Counted from the stretch's first letter, positions 52,792-64,000 are shown. The stretch is 64,000 nucleotides of DNA from Pseudomonas putida (GCA_041071465.1 CP163498.1:2074001-2138000), one strand, 5' to 3'. A program made the numbers and translations. The notes: generated by a model not told the origin, from the sequence alone.

Positions 52792-53659
52792 AGCGCCAGC
52801 AACTGCGCCTCGAAGCGTACCCGTGGGTGCGCAATGCGGTCCTGAGCCCGCACCAGCTGCAATTCGTAGCTGGCGCAGGCCTGGGTTTCCAGCAGCACTT
52901 CATGCACCGCTGCAGCCGTGAACTCGAATGCCTGCACCCAGCTGTCGCCCAGCATTACACGGGCCAGGAACAAACCGGAGGTGAGGTCACCCACCCCCAC
53001 CGGCTGGCGTGGAAACGCCAGCAGCGGGCGGCGTAGGTGCCAGCTGTGTTCGGCAGTCACCAGCAGCATTTCGAACTGGTCCTCGGCGCGCCCAGGGTAG
53101 GCCAGGTGCTTGACCACCACCACCTGCGGCCCACGCTTCAGCAAGCTGCGCGCCATGTTCACGCAATCTTCCAGTGACTGCGCGCGACGCCCACAAAAGC
53201 TGTCCAGCTCCAGTTGGTTGGGGCACAGGATGTCCGCCCTGACCGCCGCCTCCTCGAGCAGAAACGCACTGACTTCGGGCGGGACGATGCAGCCCTTCTC
53301 CGGGTGCCCCATGACCGGGTCGCACAGGTACAAAGCCTTTGGGTTCACCGCCTTGATCCGCTCGACGCCGGCCAGGATCGCTCGCCCCTGTTCGGCACTG
53401 CCCAGGTAGCCGGAAAGCACCGCATCGCAGTGGCCCAGCTCGCCGATGTTGGAAATACCTTCCACCAACGCAGGAATTTGCGCCGGGGCAAGCACTTCAC
53501 CCGCCCACTGGCCATACTGTGTGTGATTGGAGAACTGCACGGTATTGAGCGGCCAGACATTGACCCGATACGCTGCATGGGGAACACCGCGGCGCTGTTG
53601 CCGGCGTGGCCGAACACCACATGAGACTGAATGGCGAGCAGGTGCGGGGTACGTTTCAT
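52788..53659 (-). CDS. pdxY: Pyridoxal kinase PdxY, frameshifted as sequenced
   Basis: Vitamin B6 salvage kinase that phosphorylates pyridoxal. One base restored in the run at 53564-53566 ([23 protein letters not shown]) joins two frames into the standard 290 residues from ATG 53659. Seen are the N-terminal [41 protein letters not shown] (about 107-123), [14 protein letters not shown] and the ribokinase-family anion-hole segment [13 protein letters not shown] (about 219-231), with the catalytic Asp. The interruption again lies at a C run, so it is probably an artefact. Confidence 0.9.
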
Positions 53660-53779
53660 GCGGGTGGTTTCCAAAGCTGTTTCAAGGATTGTACGCAGCG
53701 CAGTATGAACGCGATTGCCACCTGTACGACAGGCCAGGGACGCAGTTAAGCTGGATACACCTGTTTGGAGCATATGCAA

Positions 53780-54172
53780 ATGTTGACCCTGGAGAACCTC
53801 TTCGTCCTGATGCTGGTAGCCACGGCAGGCGCCTGGTTGTGGCACAACCATGGGTTGCGCGAGAAAGCCCTGGAGCGGGTCAAACAGCATTGCGCCAAGC
53901 TCGACCTCGAATTGCTCGACGACGCCGTCGCGCTCAAGCGCATCGCCTTTGTCCGGGATGCCAATGGCCGTAAACGCCTGGCACGCATCTATGCCTTCGA
54001 GTTCACCGTCACGGGCGAGCAGCGCCACCCCGGTACCGTGACCCAGTTCGGCGCCCACAGCGTGCAGATCGAGCTGGCACCCTACCCGTTCGAAATCAAG
54101 ACCCCACCGCGCGCCGACAATGTCATCGAAATGCAGCAGTGGCGCCAGGAGCACAACCGCTGGCGCAACTGA
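53780..54172 (+). CDS. DUF3301-family membrane-anchored protein
   Basis: A protein of about 130 residues with a single N-terminal transmembrane helix ([31 protein letters not shown]) and a soluble domain ([21 protein letters not shown], [19 protein letters not shown]). This is the DUF3301 arrangement; function is unknown. ATG 53780 is preferred because GGAG is 9 nt upstream; ATGs at 53774 and 53765 are in frame. Its stop codon abuts the stop of the convergent cobW-like gene. Confidence 0.85.
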   Translation: MLTLENLFVLMLVATAGAWLWHNHGLREKALERVKQHCAKLDLELLDDAVALKRIAFVRDANGRKRLARIYAFEFTVTGEQRHPGTVTQFGAHSVQIELAPYPFEIKTPPRADNVIEMQQWRQEHNRWRN

Positions 54173-55144
54173 TCAGCTGACTTGGCATTCGCTCAACCCG
54201 GCATGCAGTGCGGGTTGCGATTGCGGCTGATCGAAAATCAGCTCGATACGCGTATCCCTGCGCCATTCGCTGGGCTGCCAGGCGGGCATGCCTCCATTGA
54301 GCCCATTGAATGATTGCCAGCCTTCCACACTGTGGATAACTCCCTTGGCGCGTCGCCATGGCCAGACGCGCAAGAACGCCTGTAACCGCTGTGGATAAAA
54401 CTGTTGGCCAGGGTGCCAACGCCAGCCAATACTCCAACCTCCTTCCCCCTGTTGGCTAAGGCAGATGGGCTGCCTGGGGTCTGTCCAGAGTAATGCTGGG
54501 GCACTTTCAAGATTGTCGACAATCTTGTTATCTAGGAATGGGCTGTCAACAATCTGGGAAGATGCCTGCGGAAGGCCCGACAGAGGCAGCCAACCTTGCA
54601 CTGTCCATATGATTTTCTTGTTTATAAATTTATTAGTTATCAACAACTTATCTGATTCATCCACAAGCTCTGACTTGTTGAAAACCACGTTCTCACAGCC
54701 ATCGAAAGCCTGCTGTTGAGCCTCCGTGAGGGGCTCGTTTCTAGCCATGGCCAGGGCATCCACAACCATCAGAAGTGGTTGAATTGTCAGCACTCCAGCC
54801 CAAGGGGCTTGCTGTAGCTGAGCCAGCAGCTGTAATGGGTGGCCCAAGCCGGAAGGCTCGATAAACAACCTGTCGGGCCGGGATTTACGCAGCAAGCGCC
54901 CCAGGCCCACCTGAAATGGCATGCCGTTGACGCAGCACAGGCAGCCGCCTGCCACCTCGCCGATGGCTATGCCGTCTTCGTCACGGCTGAGCAAGGCCGC
55001 ATCCAGGCCTACCAGGCCAAATTCGTTGATCAGTACAGCCCAGCGTTCATTGGCTGGGCGCTGGGCCAGCAGATGACGGATCAGGGTGGTTTTGCCAGCG
55101 CCCAGCGGGCCGGCAATTACATGGGTGGGAATGTTCTGCAGCAT
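54173..55144 (-). CDS. COG0523 (CobW/ZigA-like) metal-chaperone GTPase
   Basis: A 323-residue G3E GTPase. Walker A GPLGAGKTT is at residues 12-20, the metal-binding GGCLCC at 66-71, FNKSELVDE serves as the NKxD-type guanine motif (about 155-163), and a CobW C-terminal domain follows about residue 230. It is the last gene of a minus-strand cluster zigA-DUF1826-this gene, behind a Zur-like box, so zinc delivery under zinc limitation is likely. The stretch 54600-54680 is unusually AT-rich (TNKFINKKIIW), and two perfect TTATCCACA nonamers lie in its 3' part. Confidence 0.88.
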   Translation of the reverse strand: MLQNIPTHVIAGPLGAGKTTLIRHLLAQRPANERWAVLINEFGLVGLDAALLSRDEDGIAIGEVAGGCLCCVNGMPFQVGLGRLLRKSRPDRLFIEPSGLGHPLQLLAQLQQAPWAGVLTIQPLLMVVDALAMARNEPLTEAQQQAFDGCENVVFNKSELVDESDKLLITNKFINKKIIWTVQGWLPLSGLPQASSQIVDSPFLDNKIVDNLESAPALLWTDPRQPICLSQQGEGGWSIGWRWHPGQQFYPQRLQAFLRVWPWRRAKGVIHSVEGWQSFNGLNGGMPAWQPSEWRRDTRIELIFDQPQSQPALHAGLSECQVS

Positions 55145-55184
55145 GGGGCGACTTCAGGCGGTGGTGATGCCTCACTATGCGCCG

Positions 55185-55807
55185 TCAGGCCAGCCAGTCA
55201 AGGCTGAGCAGTAGCCGCCCCTGTTGCCCTGAAGGGGACCGATGCACCAGGCCTGCGCCCTCGTTGCCCTGCCATTTCTCGCCTTTCAGTATCCCTACCT
55301 CGCCGGGCTGCAGGCGCTTTATGTTATCCACAGGAAGATCAGCTGTGTGTAACTCTCCACGCCGGCTATCCTGCTCTTGCAACCATTCACTACCCGGACC
55401 CGCATAGGTAGTGAGCAGGCGTAATGGCACGTTATCCACATGGAAGCGCGGGCACATAGGACCGTCCAGTACCCGCAGACGTAAACCGACCCGACGTGCG
55501 CCAACCAGGCAGGTGTACGCCGCCACCAACCACGTCACATCGGCAACGAAGGCCTCATAGCCAAGTAAATCCGACGCTTCACGCAGCAGATCGGGCAGTA
55601 CTGGCATCTGCTGCTCGTCCACATCGATTACCCGCTGATCCGCCAGGGGCTGACCAAGGCTTATGGCCAATTCAGAAAAGTCCTGTAACTGTGCCGGCAG
55701 GCGCCGGCGCCAAACGGCCAGGTTCACGCCGTCCTGCAGCACCTCAGCCAGAACTTGCGGGCTATCGCCGTGCACCTGAAAGATATCCACAGCCCGAGTT
55801 GCCGCGT

Positions 55808-55811
<4 letters not shown>
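55185..55811 (-). CDS. DUF1826-family protein
   Basis: About 208 residues. It has the DUF1826 order: [21 protein letters not shown] (about 26-46), [57 protein letters not shown] (about 87-143) and [22 protein letters not shown]. The [22 protein letters not shown] stretch resembles a cupin or dioxygenase-like metal site (H, D). The start ATG 55811 overlaps the zigA stop as ATGA, so translation is coupled. DUF1826 genes often accompany COG0523 GTPases in Zur regulons; activity unknown. Confidence 0.85.
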
Positions 55812-57013
<1,202 letters not shown>

Positions 57014-57057
57014 GGCGAACCTCTTCAGGCAGACGCATTCGAAACGATGCATTGCAC

Positions 57058-57076
57058 AATGTTATAAAGTAACAAT
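57058..57076. promoter_or_regulatory. Zur-like operator between zigA and the folE2 side
   Basis: AATGTTATAAAGTAACAAT, an imperfect palindrome about A57067 with TGTTA/TAACA arms, matching the gamma-proteobacterial Zur pattern GTTATANTATAAC. It sits 45 bp before zigA and 52 bp before the divergent 57128 gene, so it could control both. Confidence 0.7.
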
Positions 57077-57127
57077 ACAATTTCGCCAAGCCGTTCTCGA
57101 CGGACGAGTGCTCACCGGGGATGAAAA

Positions 57128-57508
57128 ATGAATCTGCCAAGCGTCTTGGCGTTGCTGATGCTGGTCATGCCGACTTCACTGCTGGCTATGCCAAAAGGCA
57201 GTGCATTGGCGCTTTGTACGCGAAGCGCCACGCTGCTCGCCTGCCAGGACGGCAAAGGCAGTTACTACAGCGTGCGCACCGAAGGCAGCACGTTCTACCT
57301 GCGCGGCTACGACTTCGACAGCCGGCGCCTGTGGGCACAAACCAACAGCCGCTACGGCACATTGACCTTTTTTACCGGCCTGGCCAGCGATGGAGAGGCC
57401 TGGGTGGGTTACAGCCGCCGCGTTGGCTGGACCACTTTGAACCGCGTATCCAGCTCCAGCGGGCAGCGCTTCAATCTGCATTGCAGTTTGATCGGCGGTT
57501 GCCGTTGA
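57128..57508 (+). CDS. Small exported protein of unknown function in the zinc-sparing cluster
   Basis: A 126-residue protein with a clear signal peptide (MNLPSVLALLMLVMPTSLLA, cleavage about residue 20). The mature part has four cysteines (ALCTRS, LACQDG, LHCSLIGGC), likely two disulfides, and a small beta-rich body (YYSVRTEGSTFYLRGYDFDSRRLWAQTNSRYGTLTFF). No known domain is recognised. It lies 25 bp before folE2 and behind the Zur-like box, so it is probably made under zinc limitation and works in the envelope. Confidence 0.8.
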   Translation: MNLPSVLALLMLVMPTSLLAMPKGSALALCTRSATLLACQDGKGSYYSVRTEGSTFYLRGYDFDSRRLWAQTNSRYGTLTFFTGLASDGEAWVGYSRRVGWTTLNRVSSSSGQRFNLHCSLIGGCR

Positions 57509-57533
57509 TGCCTTTACTTGCTTGGAAAGCCAA

Positions 57534-58439
57534 ATGACTCAGCTCAAGCTCCCCGATATCGCCGCACAAACTCAAGCGTATGCCGTGCCATTGAATTGGG
57601 TTGGCATGTGCGGAATCGCCCTGCCAGTGCAATTCGAAGGGCGCACCGCGGCTGCCAAAGTCGACGCAGGAGTTAGCCTGGTAGACGGCAGTTCACGCGG
57701 CATACACATGTCGCGGCTTTACCTTGCGCTGGGGTCATTGGAACACCAGCCTCTCACACCACTCGCCATCTGGCAGCTTCTGGAGGATTTCCTCAGCAGC
57801 CACGCAAGCCTTTCTTCCGCAGCCTACTTGCGCTTCAGCTTCGAGCATCTGCTGAACAGGCCCGCCTTGATCAGCCCATTGGCGGGCTGGAAAAGCTACG
57901 CCGTAACGGTAGATGCCAGGATCGAAAATGAAGTGTTCCACGTGGAACTATCCGTTTCTGTTCCTTACTCCTCAACCTGCCCATGCTCGGCTGCACTCGC
58001 ACGGCAGCTGATTCAGCAGCAGTTTCAGACGCACTTCAGCGAACAGAAAATCGAAAAAGCTGCGGTACTGCAATGGCTTGGCAGTGCCGAAGGGATTGTT
58101 GCTACGCCTCATAGCCAACGCAGTACCGCGCAGGTTCAGGTACGGCTAAACAGCAATCAGCAGGTGTTGCCCATCACCGAGTTGATCGACCGCATAGAGG
58201 CTAGCCTGGGGACAGCGGTGCAAACCGCCGTAAAGCGCGCAGACGAGCAAGCCTTCGCGTTGGCCAACGGGCAAAACCTGATGTTCTGTGAAGACGCCGC
58301 ACGCCGCCTGCATAAGGCTCTCCGGCAAATGGAATGGAGCACAGCCTTCAAACTACGCGTGGAACATGCAGAGAGCCTGCATGCCCACGACGCTGTAGCA
58401 ACCAGCCAGTGGCAATGGGATGTCAGCTGCGCGGTTTGA
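57534..58439 (+). CDS. folE2: GTP cyclohydrolase I type 2 (zinc-independent)
   Basis: A 301-residue FolE2 (GCYH-IB), which makes dihydroneopterin triphosphate for folate when zinc-dependent FolE fails. Family blocks: VGMCGIALPVQFEG (about 23-36), AAKVDAGVSLVDGSSRGIHMSRLYLAL (about 40-66), the catalytic Cys region SVPYSSTCPCSAALARQ (about 142-158), and QRSTAQVQVRLN (about 190-201). GGAAAG precedes ATG 57534. It sits in the Zur-like cluster, as expected for a zinc-sparing isozyme. Its last 17 bp overlap the convergent DUF3617 gene. Confidence 0.93.
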   Translation: MTQLKLPDIAAQTQAYAVPLNWVGMCGIALPVQFEGRTAAAKVDAGVSLVDGSSRGIHMSRLYLALGSLEHQPLTPLAIWQLLEDFLSSHASLSSAAYLRFSFEHLLNRPALISPLAGWKSYAVTVDARIENEVFHVELSVSVPYSSTCPCSAALARQLIQQQFQTHFSEQKIEKAAVLQWLGSAEGIVATPHSQRSTAQVQVRLNSNQQVLPITELIDRIEASLGTAVQTAVKRADEQAFALANGQNLMFCEDAARRLHKALRQMEWSTAFKLRVEHAESLHAHDAVATSQWQWDVSCAV

Positions 58440-58950
58440 CCGTGCCGCAGTCATTGCCCAGCCACACCGCACGGGTGTTCATGCTGCCTTGCTGCTGCAC
58501 ACCCGAGGCGTTGAATGTGCCGCTCACCTGGGTAGTGAATTCCCGATCACTGAGGAATGTAGCCTGGCCACTCCCCTGGGCCTTCGGGCAGCTGAACTGA
58601 AACTTCCACACATTACCGGTGCGGTCAGTGATCTTCTGCGTGCAACCTGACTTCGGGTCCTGCAGCGGGATGTCGTTGGTTGCCACCTGTTCTGGCGTCA
58701 GGCACGAACGTACACCCTTACCGCCTACGCTTACTCCCTGTTTGGCCAACACCCCTTCCATCATTGCGCGCTGCTCTGGCGGCAGGTTTTTTAGCTGGCC
58801 GAGCATGAATTCCATGTCGGGTAGCGGCTTGCCATCGACCTGCATGTTGCTGGTGGTCAGCTCCCACAAACCGGGTTGCAGCATCTGGGCATGCACCAGC
58901 GGGCTGCTCATTGCTAGGGCCAACGCCAACAGTGGCAGACGAATCTTCAT
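58423..58950 (-). CDS. DUF3617-family periplasmic protein
   Basis: A 175-residue exported protein: signal peptide MKIRLPLLALALAMSSPLVHA, then the DUF3617 pattern QPGLWELTTSNMQVDGKPLPD (about 25-45), VRSCLTPEQVA (about 80-90), SGCTQKITDRTGNVWKFQFSCP with paired cysteines, and a C-terminal beta-rich part ending in LGNDCG. Four Cys suggest two disulfides. Function is unknown. It overlaps folE2 tail to tail by 17 bp. Confidence 0.85.
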   Translation of the reverse strand: MKIRLPLLALALAMSSPLVHAQMLQPGLWELTTSNMQVDGKPLPDMEFMLGQLKNLPPEQRAMMEGVLAKQGVSVGGKGVRSCLTPEQVATNDIPLQDPKSGCTQKITDRTGNVWKFQFSCPKAQGSGQATFLSDREFTTQVSGTFNASGVQQQGSMNTRAVWLGNDCGTVKPRS

Positions 58951-59083
58951 GGACGAACGCTCCTGGAAAAAAGCCGGCCAAGCGGGCCGGGCTGAGCCTT
59001 AGACGCCAAATCCACCTTCGGGTTGCAAGGCGGACCGGGAACGTGTTCTGTTACCTCAAGTGTACTCGGCAAGCAGGATGCAT

Positions 59084-60523
59084 ATGGATTACCACAGCCC
59101 CTACTTCTTTGGTTACCTACTCGGCCTGATACATCTGCTGGGGATCGTAGCCGCACTGCACGCGGTGTTCACCGTGCGGACTGCCCAAGGCGCGATTGCC
59201 TGGGCCATGCCCTTGTTCTTCATCCCCTACCTCACCTTGATTCCCTATCTGGTCTTCGGTGCCCGCTCGTTCTATGCCTACATCAAGGCGCGGCGCCAGG
59301 CCAACCAGGAAATGCACGTGGCCATGGCCAACCTCAACTGGCGGCCCTGGGTTGAGGAAGCCCTTACTGCCCGTGAGTCGGAAAGCTACGCAGCCTTGCG
59401 CGCCATGCCCAAGCTGGGTCGCATGCCATGCCTGGCAAACAACCAGGTGAAACTGCTGATCAATGGCCAGGCCACATTTGATGCCATTTTCGCTGCCATC
59501 GAGAAAGCCCGCGATGTGGTGCTGGTGCAGTTCTTCATCATTCATGACGACACCCTTGGCAAAGCGCTGCAGCAACTGTTGTTACGCAAGGCCGCCGAAG
59601 GGGTGCAGGTGTTCGTGCTCTACGACCGTGTCGGCAGCCACGCCTTGCCGGCCAGTTACAGCCAGGTGCTGCGTGACGGTGGTGTGCAGATCCATGCCTT
59701 CGCCACCCGCCGCGGCTGGTTCAATCGTTTCCAGGTCAACTTCCGCAACCATCGCAAGATCGTGGTGGTGGATGGCCTGGTCGGTTTCATCGGCGGGCAC
59801 AACGTGGGTGACGAGTACCTGGGTAAGCACCCGCAGCTTTCACCCTGGCGCGACACCCATGTGCAGATTAGCGGGCCGGTGCTGGCCTGCCTGCAAGAGT
59901 CGTTCGCCGAAGACTGGTACTGGGCCACGCGCCAGCTACCGCCACTGATCCTGCCAGATGCCTACCCGGACAACGGTGTCCTGTGCCAGGCCTTGGCCAG
60001 CGGCCCGGCAGACCCACAGGAAACCTGCTCGCTGTTCTTCCTTGAAGCAATTCACTCCGCCACTCGCAGAGTGTGGATCACCAGCCCTTACTTCATTCCT
60101 GACGAGGCCGTGTTCGCCGCCTTGCGCCTGGCGGTGTTGCGAGGGGTCGATGTGCGCGTGCTGATTCCATCACGGCCGGACCACCGCATTGTCTATGCCG
60201 CCTCCAGCCTGTTCGCCTTTGAAGCGGTACGCGCAGGGGTGCGCGTGTTCCGTTACCAGCCAGGGTTCCTGCATCAGAAGGTGGTGTTGGTGGATGACGA
60301 CGTCAGTGCGATTGGCAGTGCCAACCTGGACAACCGCTCGTTCCGCCTGAACTTCGAAATTACCCTGCTGACAGTCGACCGCAGCTTCGCCGACCAGGTC
60401 GAGCACATGCTGAACGATGACTTTGAACAGGCACGGGAGATTACTGCAGAGGACAGCCGCGATACGCATCGACTGCAACAACTGGGGATGCGCATTGCGC
60501 GGCTGATCTCACCAATTCTTTAA
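59084..60523 (+). CDS. cls: Cardiolipin synthase (phospholipase D type)
   Basis: Inner-membrane enzyme that condenses two phosphatidylglycerols into cardiolipin and glycerol. The 479 residues start with two membrane helices (about 8-60), then carry two HKD motifs: HRKIVVVDG with catalytic His near 223, and HQKVVLVDD near 397, each followed by the usual GGHNVGDEY or GSANLDNRS. Between them [10 protein letters not shown] is typical of ClsA. ATG 59084 ([11 protein letters not shown]) is chosen over 59060, with AGGA 8 nt upstream. Confidence 0.95.
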   Translation: MDYHSPYFFGYLLGLIHLLGIVAALHAVFTVRTAQGAIAWAMPLFFIPYLTLIPYLVFGARSFYAYIKARRQANQEMHVAMANLNWRPWVEEALTARESESYAALRAMPKLGRMPCLANNQVKLLINGQATFDAIFAAIEKARDVVLVQFFIIHDDTLGKALQQLLLRKAAEGVQVFVLYDRVGSHALPASYSQVLRDGGVQIHAFATRRGWFNRFQVNFRNHRKIVVVDGLVGFIGGHNVGDEYLGKHPQLSPWRDTHVQISGPVLACLQESFAEDWYWATRQLPPLILPDAYPDNGVLCQALASGPADPQETCSLFFLEAIHSATRRVWITSPYFIPDEAVFAALRLAVLRGVDVRVLIPSRPDHRIVYAASSLFAFEAVRAGVRVFRYQPGFLHQKVVLVDDDVSAIGSANLDNRSFRLNFEITLLTVDRSFADQVEHMLNDDFEQAREITAEDSRDTHRLQQLGMRIARLISPIL

Positions 60524-60569
60524 GATAAGCCCTCTGCTTGTTGGACCATTCCAAGACAAGCACAGGACC

Positions 60570-60598
60570 TGTAGGAGCAGCCTTGTGCTGCTCCTACA
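60570..60598. repeat. REP-like extragenic hairpin
   Basis: TGTAGGAGCAGC, CTTGT, GCTGCTCCTACA between convergent cls and cfa. The GTAGGAGC arms are the same as those of the REP pair at 8450, so it is a single REP unit and may serve as a terminator. Confidence 0.75.
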
Positions 60599-60625
60599 AA
60601 GTGACGGGGTATCCTGAAGACCGTT

Positions 60626-61810
60626 TCAGCGATACAGGTCTTCCCGCGTCCACGGCAGGTTATGGTGCCCGTCGGCGTACGGCTTCACTGCCAATATCTG
60701 GTGCAGGTTGATCCAGCCCTTCTGGAAGGCATAAGCACACCCGGCCAGGTACAAACGCCAAATACGCAGTGTCTTCTCGGGCACCAGCGCCGCCGCTTTG
60801 TGCAACTGGTTTTCCAGGTTCTCACTCCAGTGATGCAGGGTCTTGGCGTAGTGAAGGCGTAGGCTTTCGACATCCACCACTTCCAACCCCGCCTCACAAA
60901 TACTGGCACTGATCATCGACAAGTGCGGCAGCTCACCGTGAGGGAATACATAGCGGTCGATGAACTCACCAGCACCTCGCCCGACCGGTCGGCCATCGAC
61001 GTGCTTGGCGGTAATGCCGTGGTTCATTACCAGCCCCCCTTCCCTCACAGCGCCGAACAGCTTCTGGCAGTACAGCGCCAGGTTTGCATGCCCGACATGT
61101 TCGAACATGCCCACGCTGACAACCTTGTCGAAGCGGCCATCCTGGGGCAGGTCACGGTAGTCGAGAATCTGCAAGTCGACCTTGTCGGCTAGCCCCTCGG
61201 CCTTGACGCGCTGGCGACCCAGCTTGAGCTGCTCCTTGCTCAAGGTAATGCCGAACACCTTGGCGCCATACTCGCGGGCCGCAAAACGCGCCAGCCCTCC
61301 CCAGCCGCAGCCAACGTCGAGCAGGTAGTCGCCGGCATCGAGGCGCAGCTTGCGGCACAAGTGGTCGAACTTGTCCTGCTGCGCCTGGTCGAGCGTGTTG
61401 TCGGGCTCGCGGAAGTAAGCGCATGAATAGGCCATGTCCTGATCCAGCCATAGCTGGTAGAACGCGTTGGAGACGTCATAGTGATAAGAGATGGCTTCGG
61501 CGTCAGTGCTCTTGTCGTGGGCAAGCCTCTGCGGCAGCACTTCTTCCTCACCGGCCAGCAATGCTTCGCTCAGCTCATCACACACGCGGATGGCCTCGCC
61601 AATATCGCCTTCCAGCTCCAGCTTGCCTTCAACAAATGCGGTGCCTAGCTGATCCATGCTTGGATGGGTCAACTGGCTGATGAGCTGTGGTTCCTTGACC
61701 AGGATGGTGACCTGCGGGCTAGGCCCCAGATCGAACTGGTTGCCGTCCCACAGTTTCAGCCGCAGCGGCAGATGCAGGCTCTGCAATGCCGGTGGAAGTT
61801 GAGCAAGCAT
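60626..61810 (-). CDS. cfa: Cyclopropane-fatty-acyl-phospholipid synthase
   Basis: SAM-dependent methyltransferase that converts membrane unsaturated fatty acids into cyclopropane forms. The 394-residue protein has the N-terminal lipid-binding segment and a methyltransferase core with SYHYDVSNAFYQLWLDQDMAYSCAYFR (about 108-134), SAM motif LLDVGCGWGGLARFA (about 162-176), GITLSKEQL (about 187-195), VGMFEHVGHANLALYC (about 232-247) and the bicarbonate-site region DRYVFPHGELPHL. P. putida has two such genes; which paralogue this is rests on context. ATG 61810 gives MLAQLPP; ATG 61816 is possible. Confidence 0.93.
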   Translation of the reverse strand: MLAQLPPALQSLHLPLRLKLWDGNQFDLGPSPQVTILVKEPQLISQLTHPSMDQLGTAFVEGKLELEGDIGEAIRVCDELSEALLAGEEEVLPQRLAHDKSTDAEAISYHYDVSNAFYQLWLDQDMAYSCAYFREPDNTLDQAQQDKFDHLCRKLRLDAGDYLLDVGCGWGGLARFAAREYGAKVFGITLSKEQLKLGRQRVKAEGLADKVDLQILDYRDLPQDGRFDKVVSVGMFEHVGHANLALYCQKLFGAVREGGLVMNHGITAKHVDGRPVGRGAGEFIDRYVFPHGELPHLSMISASICEAGLEVVDVESLRLHYAKTLHHWSENLENQLHKAAALVPEKTLRIWRLYLAGCAYAFQKGWINLHQILAVKPYADGHHNLPWTREDLYR

Positions 61811-61944
61811 GAACAACCCTCCTATCCCTAATTGACTACGACGCCTGATATTTCGAACGTCGCCGCAACAGAGTAGTTCATTGGTGGGATGTTTCCTCTA
61901 AACAAGACCATGGTCTAGAACCAACTGTTCTTATCCATGCAGTG

Positions 61945-61958
61945 GATTGTATACAATC
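61945..61958. promoter_or_regulatory. Perfect palindrome upstream of lpd3, GntR-type operator candidate
   Basis: GATTGTATACAATC, a 14-bp perfect palindrome with the TTGTATACAA core common to FadR/GntR-subfamily sites, 60 bp before lpd3 and divergent from cfa. A second palindrome, GACCATGGTC, lies at 61906-61915. Confidence 0.45.
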
Positions 61959-62017
61959 TTTCCTTCTCAGCTTAACCTTATGCCCCTCTCGCGCTTCTAC
62001 ATCCTGGAGTTGAACCC

Positions 62018-63418
<1,401 letters not shown>

Positions 63419-63801
63419 CCGCAGCTGTTCGCAGCAGTGGCCATTCAAGATCAGGATGCAAGCGGCCAGGTTAACGTAGCCATTGATTGTGAATGACGAT
63501 CCTGATCGTATGCCTGGGTGCGCTGTTTCCTCGAAAAGGTCGCGGAAAGCTATGCAGCTATGGTCTAGCTGGCCTGCTCTATTCGGTGTTTGCGACATCT
63601 CTTTTCGTACAGAGCCTAGCCCCTGTCTGAAAAGCCTTGATTCTCGGTGATGCTCCTTTGAAAACCGCCCAGGAATGCTCATTTACTCCAGTAAACTGCG
63701 CTTCCTCGGCGGTTTCGCCTTGCCTGACCATCTTCTCAGACTCTTCAAAAAGAGCCTAGAACCCTCATTACTCACAAAAATCTGCTTTGTTTTTTTTCGC
63801 C
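63419..63801. other. AT-rich intergenic stretch without a supported gene
   Basis: No open frame with coding signs is seen on either strand. The composition falls well below the chromosome average past about 63640, and the segment holds the nested palindrome at 63662-63715. A 69-residue minus frame (63683-63892) overlaps the MFS end and has no recognisable features. Confidence 0.6.
63662..63715. repeat. Nested imperfect palindrome
   Basis: AAACCGCC pairs with GGCGGTTT, GGAA with TTCC, and TTACT with AGTAA around CC, giving a 54-bp, nearly continuous hairpin downstream of lpd3. Looks like an extragenic repeat or the edge of an inserted segment; no matching copy within the window. Confidence 0.5.
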
Positions 63802-64000
63802 TCAATTGCACATTCTCTTGTCTAATTTCCCCTGTTTTCTGTTGAAAGTAGTAAATAGCACAATGACAGATACTATTGCTAAAGTTCCCCAACCATAAGC
63901 ATAGGTACCAAGGCTATCCCGTGATAAGCCAATAATCGGGGGAATCAATACAACGGAGAGCTGATTAGCTGTCATGGCCATTCCCAGCGCAAAACCCTTG
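63802..64000 (-). CDS. MFS transporter, C-terminal end (partial)
   Basis: The minus strand is open from the right edge to TGA at 63804-63802: 65 codons starting KGFALGMAMTANQLSVVL, then IPPIIGLSRDSLGTYAYG, WGTLAIVSVIVLFTTF and a short charged tail. This reads as the last two transmembrane helices of a major facilitator permease, with the usual Pro/Gly-rich loop between. Codon use is AT-rich (many TTA, ATA, GTA), unlike the neighbours, which hints at transfer. The start lies outside the window, so substrate and subfamily cannot be told. Confidence 0.65.
   Translation of the reverse strand, partial: KGFALGMAMTANQLSVVLIPPIIGLSRDSLGTYAYGWGTLAIVSVIVLFTTFNRKQGKLDKRMCN

Noticed and set aside
63683..63892. 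69-residue minus-strand frame (MGNFSNSICHCAIYYF...)
   Set aside because: Lies out of frame over the end of the MFS permease and the palindrome; no family resemblance.

Overview
The window is about 62% GC, densely coded and chromosomal. Gene content, gene order and the extragenic palindromes (an inverted REP pair at 8450-8523) point to the Pseudomonas putida group. From memory of that group, recG-hup-rubredoxin-ubiCA-phoBR-pst-purEK-aspA-pycAB-zwf-uvrD-folE2-cls-cfa-lpd3 is a stretch not far upstream of the replication origin. I ran no database search; family assignments come from reading the translations.

Layout. 0-6 kb: recG end, an HDOD protein, an SCP2-like protein, an HU protein, rubredoxin and its reductase, ubiC-ubiA and a small secreted protein. 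6-19 kb: phosphate control and uptake, with phoB-phoR on the plus strand, a CorC/HlyC-type protein, an M23 peptidase and a response regulator, then pstS, pstC-pstA-pstB-phoU on the minus strand. Pho-box-like repeats lie before phoB, pstC and pstS. 19-23.7 kb: a bacteriocin island inserted between pstS and an MHS transporter, described below. 23.8-30.5 kb: transporter, thioesterase, hexose-phosphate mutarotase, small envelope proteins, purEK and a LysR regulator. 30.6-39 kb: aspA, an AraC regulator next to an acetylpolyamine deacetylase plus periplasmic polyamine-binding protein, a MocR regulator, a PaiB-like protein and two acetyltransferases. 39-46 kb: two-subunit pyruvate carboxylase with a divergent LysR regulator, and a HexR-like repressor divergent from zwf. 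46-54 kb: uvrD, a Tim44-like membrane protein, an SMI1/KNR4 protein, a K+/H+ antiporter, a thioesterase and pdxY. 54-59 kb: a zinc-sparing cluster (two COG0523 GTPases, DUF1826, a small secreted protein, folE2) around a Zur-like box. 59-64 kb: cls, cfa, lpd3, then AT-rich DNA with the C-terminal end of an MFS transporter running off the window.

Most striking system. The 859-residue bacteriocin (21078-23657) reads as coiled coil, S-type pyocin domain, a colicin-E9-like HNH DNase domain whose metal-binding histidines are lost, a proline-rich linker and a different AT-rich C-terminal toxin domain. Next comes a probable immunity gene. The third gene (19094-20611) fuses an Im9-like DNase immunity domain to an S-type pyocin body that stops where the DNase would begin. 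The toxin start codon lies in a perfect 12-bp hairpin with the ribosome binding site in the loop.

Data quality. Six conserved genes (HDOD, rubredoxin reductase, CorC-like, LysR, zwf twice, pdxY) each read as interrupted by loss of a single G or C. This looks like a sequencing or assembly artefact, so those genes are given over their full restored span.
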